DNA of 64,000 nucleotides from Methanocrinis alkalitolerans (GTDB lineage Archaea; Halobacteriota; Methanosarcinia; Methanotrichales; Methanotrichaceae), in the NCBI RefSeq assembly GCF_029167205.1, contig NZ_JARFPL010000006.1:16184-80183 (forward strand), written 5' to 3'. Position 1 is the stretch's first letter, and each line of letters begins with the position of its first letter. Shown one piece after another: positions 60,260-64,000 of the stretch. The position numbers and the translations under genes are program-made. The notes under the pieces were generated by a model. It worked only from the letters and a program-made list of their open reading frames with translations, had not been told where the DNA came from and did no database searches.

Positions 60260-61462
60260 TTGGCGTCGTTGATATTCCGCCTGATATCTGGGGGGGATCC
60301 CTTCCTCGAGCTCTTCGTGGCGATCAAGCACATAAGAACCAGAAAGAGGCAGACAGCCCTCGCCGTAGGAGCCGTAGGCCTAGCCGTTGCTATCATCATA
60401 ATCATGAGGTCGCTGATGAACGGGAGCTTCGAGACCTTCTTCCAGATAATCTTCGAGCTGGCACCCCACGTCCTCGTCACCCCCAAGGACGGAGAGGAGC
60501 AGATATACCTCTACAAGACCCTGATGGAGTTCATCTGGACGATCCCCGGGGTCGTGGCCGTCTCTCCCGCCCTCAGCACCACGGCCGCCCTCTCCTTTGA
60601 GGGGAAGGTCGAGAACGTCGAGATGGAGGGCGCGATCCCCGAGCAGCTGAACGTCGTCACCAGCATCGGCGACAAGTACATGATCGAGGGGGACCTGCGG
60701 GGCATCTCCAGCGGCCGAAGGGTCGTCCTGGGGGAGGAGATGGCCCGCAGGCTGGACGTGAAGATCGGGGACGACGTCGTCGCCAGCTTTCCCGACGCCA
60801 CCACCATGAACCTGGTGGTGGCGGGGGTCTTCAGGACGGGGGTCGAAGAGTGGGACCGGTCTGCCTTCGTCTCCCTCGATACGGGGCAAAAGTTTCTTGG
60901 CGAGGGGGACGTCATAACTTACATAAACGTCAAGACCGCCGACCCCTATCGGGCCGACGAGATCGCCGCCGAGATCTCGGCCCTCGGATACGAGGCAGAG
61001 AGCTGGAGGACGCTCTTTCCCGAGTTCGAGGAGACCCTCGCCTTTGAGAAGTTCTCCAACAACCTGATCCTGGCTCTCTTGCTTCTGATCGCCTCCTTCG
61101 GGATCGCCAACGTCATGAATATGGTAGTCCTCGAGAAGACGAGGGCTATAGGGATGATGATGGCGATGGGCGCCTCTTCCTCCACCATCAGGAGGATATT
61201 TCTCATCGAGAGCGGGTTCCTGGGCATCGCCGGCGGAGCCTTCGGGACCGTCGTCGGTTATGCCATATCGGTCTACCTGCACAGCCAGGAGTACGTAATA
61301 ACAGCGCCCAACGCCCCTCAGCCGATATTGATCCAGTTCATCGTCGATCCCGTGGACCTCATCGCCTTCCCGCTACTGGCGCTGGCCTTGAGCATGGCGG
61401 CGGGGGTCTACCCGGCCCACAAGGCGTCGCATCTGGACCCTGTAGTCGCCCTGCGAGGTTGA
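60260..61462 (+). CDS. FtsX/MacB-type ABC transporter permease 2
   Basis: This 400-residue paralogue of the preceding gene has the same layout, with TRKRQTALAVGAVGLAVAIII and AIGMMMAMGASSSTIRRIF. The TTG start at 60260 adds about 14 residues before the conserved part and is uncertain. It follows after 107 bases and ends 4 bases before the third permease. Confidence 0.92.
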   Translation: MASLIFRLISGGDPFLELFVAIKHIRTRKRQTALAVGAVGLAVAIIIIMRSLMNGSFETFFQIIFELAPHVLVTPKDGEEQIYLYKTLMEFIWTIPGVVAVSPALSTTAALSFEGKVENVEMEGAIPEQLNVVTSIGDKYMIEGDLRGISSGRRVVLGEEMARRLDVKIGDDVVASFPDATTMNLVVAGVFRTGVEEWDRSAFVSLDTGQKFLGEGDVITYINVKTADPYRADEIAAEISALGYEAESWRTLFPEFEETLAFEKFSNNLILALLLLIASFGIANVMNMVVLEKTRAIGMMMAMGASSSTIRRIFLIESGFLGIAGGAFGTVVGYAISVYLHSQEYVITAPNAPQPILIQFIVDPVDLIAFPLLALALSMAAGVYPAHKASHLDPVVALRG

Positions 61463-61466
61463 AGAG

Positions 61467-62621
61467 ATGTTCGAGCTATCGATCGCAGAACGGCATATCC
61501 TCGGAAATCCAAGGATGGTCCTCTTCACGGTCCTCTCCGTCGCACTGGCGGTGGGGGTGATCGTCGTCCTGATAGGGATCACCGAGGGGTATCGAGAGAA
61601 CATCATCGAGAACACCGTCGAGAACGCTCCGCATATAACGATAGGGCCGAAGGAGGGGGAGGACTACATCCACCTCTACAGGACCGTTTCGGGGATGGCG
61701 TCCGGGAGTCCAGGGGTCATCGTGGCTTCGCCGAGGGTCTCGGGGATGGCGGCCGCAAAACACAAGAACAACGTCGAGGGGGTGACCTTCATCGGCGCCG
61801 ACCCGGTACTGGAAGATATGCTCCTGAGGGTCAGAGACGACGTCATCTCCGGCGACTACGGCGACCTGCGTTACAGGAGGCTCGCCGCCGTGGTGGGGAC
61901 CGACCTCGCCGACGACCTGGACCTCAATGTTGGAGACAAGTTCAGGATAACGAGGCGAGATTCGACCCTCCAGGTGACGGCGGTCGGTATCATAAGGACC
62001 GGAACGGGGCTCGACAGGTCCCTGGTATACCTCCCCCTCGATACCGCCCAGGAGCTCCTGGGGGAGGGGGACGTGGTATCCGAGGTGGGGGTGAGGCTAT
62101 CGGACATATATGCAGCCCCCACTGTCGCCGCCGACCTCAACGAGAGGACCCTCTACAAGGCCGAGAGCTGGCAGGAGAAGAGCAGGGAGATCCTGGAGCA
62201 GCTGGACACCCAGCAGATCTACTCCTATATGTTCTACCTCTTGATATTCATAATATCGGGCTTTGGGATCGCCAATACCATGATAATGATAATAAGCCGC
62301 AGGACCAAGGAGATAGGGATCCTGATGGCCATGGGCGCCACCAGAAGGTCTATCATGAAAGTCTTCGTCCTGGAGTCCGTCATCCTCGGTCCTCCCTCTG
62401 CCCTCCTAGGCGGCGGCCTCGCTTACGTTGCGGCAAAGCTGATAGGTACGATCGAGGTTCCGGCGGAGATATACATAGCCACCCGGATGACCGTCGTCCT
62501 GGACTTTGGGACGTTCCTCTATGTCGCCCTCTTCGCCGTTCTCGTAAATTTCCTGGCGGGGATATACCCCGCCTTCAAGGCCTCCAGGCTCGACCCCGTG
62601 GAGGCGATAGCTACAGAATGA
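61467..62621 (+). CDS. FtsX/MacB-type ABC transporter permease 3
   Basis: This 384-residue paralogue is more diverged than permeases 1 and 2, with MVLFTVLSVALAVGVIVVLI and EIGILMAMGATRRSIMKVF. The three genes are in tandem and probably make alternative or mixed permease dimers with the single ATPase that follows. Confidence 0.92.
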   Translation: MFELSIAERHILGNPRMVLFTVLSVALAVGVIVVLIGITEGYRENIIENTVENAPHITIGPKEGEDYIHLYRTVSGMASGSPGVIVASPRVSGMAAAKHKNNVEGVTFIGADPVLEDMLLRVRDDVISGDYGDLRYRRLAAVVGTDLADDLDLNVGDKFRITRRDSTLQVTAVGIIRTGTGLDRSLVYLPLDTAQELLGEGDVVSEVGVRLSDIYAAPTVAADLNERTLYKAESWQEKSREILEQLDTQQIYSYMFYLLIFIISGFGIANTMIMIISRRTKEIGILMAMGATRRSIMKVFVLESVILGPPSALLGGGLAYVAAKLIGTIEVPAEIYIATRMTVVLDFGTFLYVALFAVLVNFLAGIYPAFKASRLDPVEAIATE

Positions 62622-62671
62622 AGCCCATCACCCGATTGGCGAAATATAATAAATTTGGAGGCGATTTGGCT

Positions 62672-63397
62672 TTGAGCAAAATCATCGATATCAAGAAGCT
62701 GCGGAAGGTCTATGGAGATGGCGTTGAGCTGGTGGCCCTGGACGACGTCGACCTGACGATCGAGGAGGGGGAGGTTCTCTCCATCGTGGGGCCCAGCGGA
62801 AGCGGCAAATCGACCCTCCTCAACATGATCGGCCTATTGGACACCCCCACCTCCGGGGAGATCTGGCTGAAGGGGCAGAATATAACGAAGGCGACCCCGG
62901 CGGAGAGGGCGAGGCTGAGAAATAAGGAGCTGGGGTTCATATTCCAGTTTCACCACCTCCTTCCCGAGTTCAACGCCGTAGAGAACGTGATGATGCCCCT
63001 CCTCATCGCCGGCGTCGAGAGGAAGGAGGCGAGGCAGCGGGCGATCGCCCTCCTGGAAGAGGTGGGGCTCGGCGACAGGCTGAACAACAGGCCCAACCAG
63101 CTCTCCGGCGGCCAGAACCAGAGGGTGGCGGTGGCCAGGGCGTTGGCAGGCCACCCCTCCATCGTCATCGGCGACGAGCCGACGGGTAACCTCGACACCA
63201 AGAGCTCCGACATGATATACGAGCTGCTGAGAAAGCTCAACCGCGAGATGAACCAGACCTTCATCCTCGTCACCCACGACATGGCGATGGCGGAGAAGAC
63301 GGATCGTATCCTCCGGCTCGTCGACGGGAGGATAGTCTGCGAGATGAGGAGGGAGGGGGACGAATTCGTCTCCCATGACCTCTGCCATCTGGATTGA
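62672..63397 (+). CDS. ABC transporter ATP-binding protein (MacB/LolD type)
   Basis: The protein is about 241 residues, read from the TTG at 62672 behind GGAGG (another TTG at 62666 is possible; an ATG at 62618 overlaps the permease and precedes the conserved start SKIIDIKKLRKVYG). Walker A is GPSGSGKST, the signature is LSGGQNQR and Walker B is IVIGDEP. The LolD-like PNQLSGGQNQR and FHHLLPEFNAVENVMMP segments fit the MacB class. It powers the three permeases before it. Confidence 0.94.
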   Translation: MSKIIDIKKLRKVYGDGVELVALDDVDLTIEEGEVLSIVGPSGSGKSTLLNMIGLLDTPTSGEIWLKGQNITKATPAERARLRNKELGFIFQFHHLLPEFNAVENVMMPLLIAGVERKEARQRAIALLEEVGLGDRLNNRPNQLSGGQNQRVAVARALAGHPSIVIGDEPTGNLDTKSSDMIYELLRKLNREMNQTFILVTHDMAMAEKTDRILRLVDGRIVCEMRREGDEFVSHDLCHLD

Positions 63398-63462
63398 CGG
63401 AAGATGGCGACGGATCCGCACCCCCGACCGTCGTCCCCTCGCCTCAGGTTCGGGGGGAATAG

Positions 63463-63472
63463 ATTTAAATAA
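63463..63472 (+). promoter_or_regulatory. TATA box for the TRAM gene
   Basis: ATTTAAATAA lies about 75 bases before the TTG start at 63543. Confidence 0.4.
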
Positions 63473-63542
63473 CCCCCTCGCATAGTCGGATGACGTGCGA
63501 GGCTGTGCTTTTACGGTTTTTCGCAAAATGGATGTGAAGTAA

Positions 63543-63773
63543 TTGTACGGAGACAATCGAGGATCCTTCAGCAGTGGCGGGTTCACAGACTCTTCTCCAG
63601 TTGAAGCTGGAAAGACGTACGAAGTGGAGATTGAGGACATATCAAGGCAGGGGGACGGCATCGCCAGGGTTGAGGGCTTTGTCATCTTCGTCTCAGATAC
63701 GAAGGTCGGAGACAAGGTCACCATATCGGTCGACAGGGTCATGCGAAGGTTCGCAATAGCCCACAAGGTCTGA
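63543..63773 (+). CDS. TRAM domain RNA-binding protein
   Basis: This 76-residue protein from TTG 63543 has a disordered, Gly/Ser-rich head, then a TRAM domain (AGKTYEVEIEDISRQGDGIA, GFVIFVSDTKVGDKVTISVD) ending with the typical RRFAIAHKV. Small archaeal TRAM proteins act as RNA chaperones, often cold-responsive. Several copies per genome are common in methanogens. Confidence 0.9.
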   Translation: MYGDNRGSFSSGGFTDSSPVEAGKTYEVEIEDISRQGDGIARVEGFVIFVSDTKVGDKVTISVDRVMRRFAIAHKV

Positions 63774-63873
63774 AATTATCTCTCCTTTGATATGAAATGG
63801 CCGGCGCAACCTCTTCGCCGCGCCAAACCGTTTTAATGGAGGACGATCGCCCTCGTCCCGTTTTAACGTTCCA

Positions 63874-64000
63874 GTTCCATTTCCTCGTTCCATTTCCTCG
63901 TTCCATTTCCTCGTTCCATTTCCTCGTTCCATTTCCTCGTTCCATTTCCTCGTTCCATTTCCTCGTTCCATTTCCTCGTTCCATTTCCTCGTTCCATTTC
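63874..64000 (+). repeat. 13-bp tandem repeat array, cut by the window edge
   Basis: GTTCCATTTCCTC repeats head to tail from 63874 to the last base, almost ten perfect copies, and presumably continues beyond. The minus strand is open through the array and reads a low-complexity 13-residue period (MERGNGTRKWNEE), which is a by-product of the repeat rather than a gene. Confidence 0.93.

Noticed and set aside
63693..63984. Minus-strand frames encoding MERGNGTRKWNEE repeats
   Set aside because: They arise because a 13-bp unit has no stop codon in any frame. The peptide period is a by-product and no start or conserved domain supports a gene.

Overview
This window comes from a GC-rich methanogenic euryarchaeon, most likely of the Methanosarcinales/Methanotrichaceae (Methanothrix, formerly Methanosaeta) type. 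The direct evidence is formylmethanofuran:tetrahydromethanopterin formyltransferase, methanogenesis marker protein 14, a four-subunit archaeal pyruvate:ferredoxin oxidoreductase, archaeal PurO, the archaeal exosome/proteasome/RNase P superoperon, a thermosome, deoxyhypusine synthase and an intron-containing tRNA-Tyr. Many genes use TTG or GTG starts behind strong GGAGG-type ribosome sites. Genus-level placement is inference.

Layout. 0-2.6 kb: a defence-flavoured edge with the first 32 codons of a cas1 gene, a secreted orphan, an orphan hicB, a lone MNT-type nucleotidyltransferase and a complete hicBA pair. 2.6-7.1 kb (minus strand): porGDAB-purO-ftr. 7.2-13.1 kb: a Cys/His-rich unknown, a PIN-ATPase-KH protein, a geranylgeranyl reductase family flavoprotein, methanogenesis marker 14 and an unknown. 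13.3-20.8 kb: the core information superoperon rpl15e-(COG1325)-rnp3-rnp2-psmA-sbds-rrp4-rrp41-rrp42-rpl37ae-rpoP-brix-pcc1-pfdB, then tRNA-Arg and a CooT-like protein. 21-26 kb: a lipoprotein, a possible IS200/IS605 end relic, divergent dys and speA around a 16-bp palindrome, and small unknowns. 26.5-28.6 kb: tRNA-Tyr and tRNA-Asp, a phosphodiesterase, Ogt and endonuclease V. 28.6-32 kb: pstS-pstB-phoU-phoU2 lacking the permease genes. 32-37.7 kb: thermosome and grpE-dnaK-dnaJ. 37.9-42.5 kb: two large secreted repeat proteins. 42.6-51.4 kb: pyrF, a methyltransferase, a deaminase, and a redox/metal group (nitroreductase, disulfide oxidoreductase, YHS protein, CopA, ferredoxin:disulfide reductase, glutaredoxin-like protein). 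51.5-54.6 kb: small membrane proteins, a probable radical-SAM RiPP cassette and a MITE-like element. 54.6-58.9 kb: PAC2, DUF473, arsM with an AbrB-like partner, SIMPL, and an AroA'-type aldolase. 59-63.4 kb: three tandem FtsX/MacB-type permeases with one ATPase. The window ends in a TRAM gene and a 13-bp tandem-repeat array that runs off the edge.

The strongest candidate for an undescribed system is the cassette at 52.6-54.3 kb. A 115-residue peptide has a leader-like N-terminus and a core with five cysteines at exact three-residue spacing. It is followed 22 nt later by a radical SAM/SPASM maturase with a PqqD-like N-terminus. A 187-bp element with 18-bp inverted ends and a 10-bp target duplication has inserted exactly at the maturase stop codon. 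The second candidate is the secreted protein at 39.9-42.4 kb, with five tandem six-cysteine modules ahead of four repeats it shares with its neighbour.
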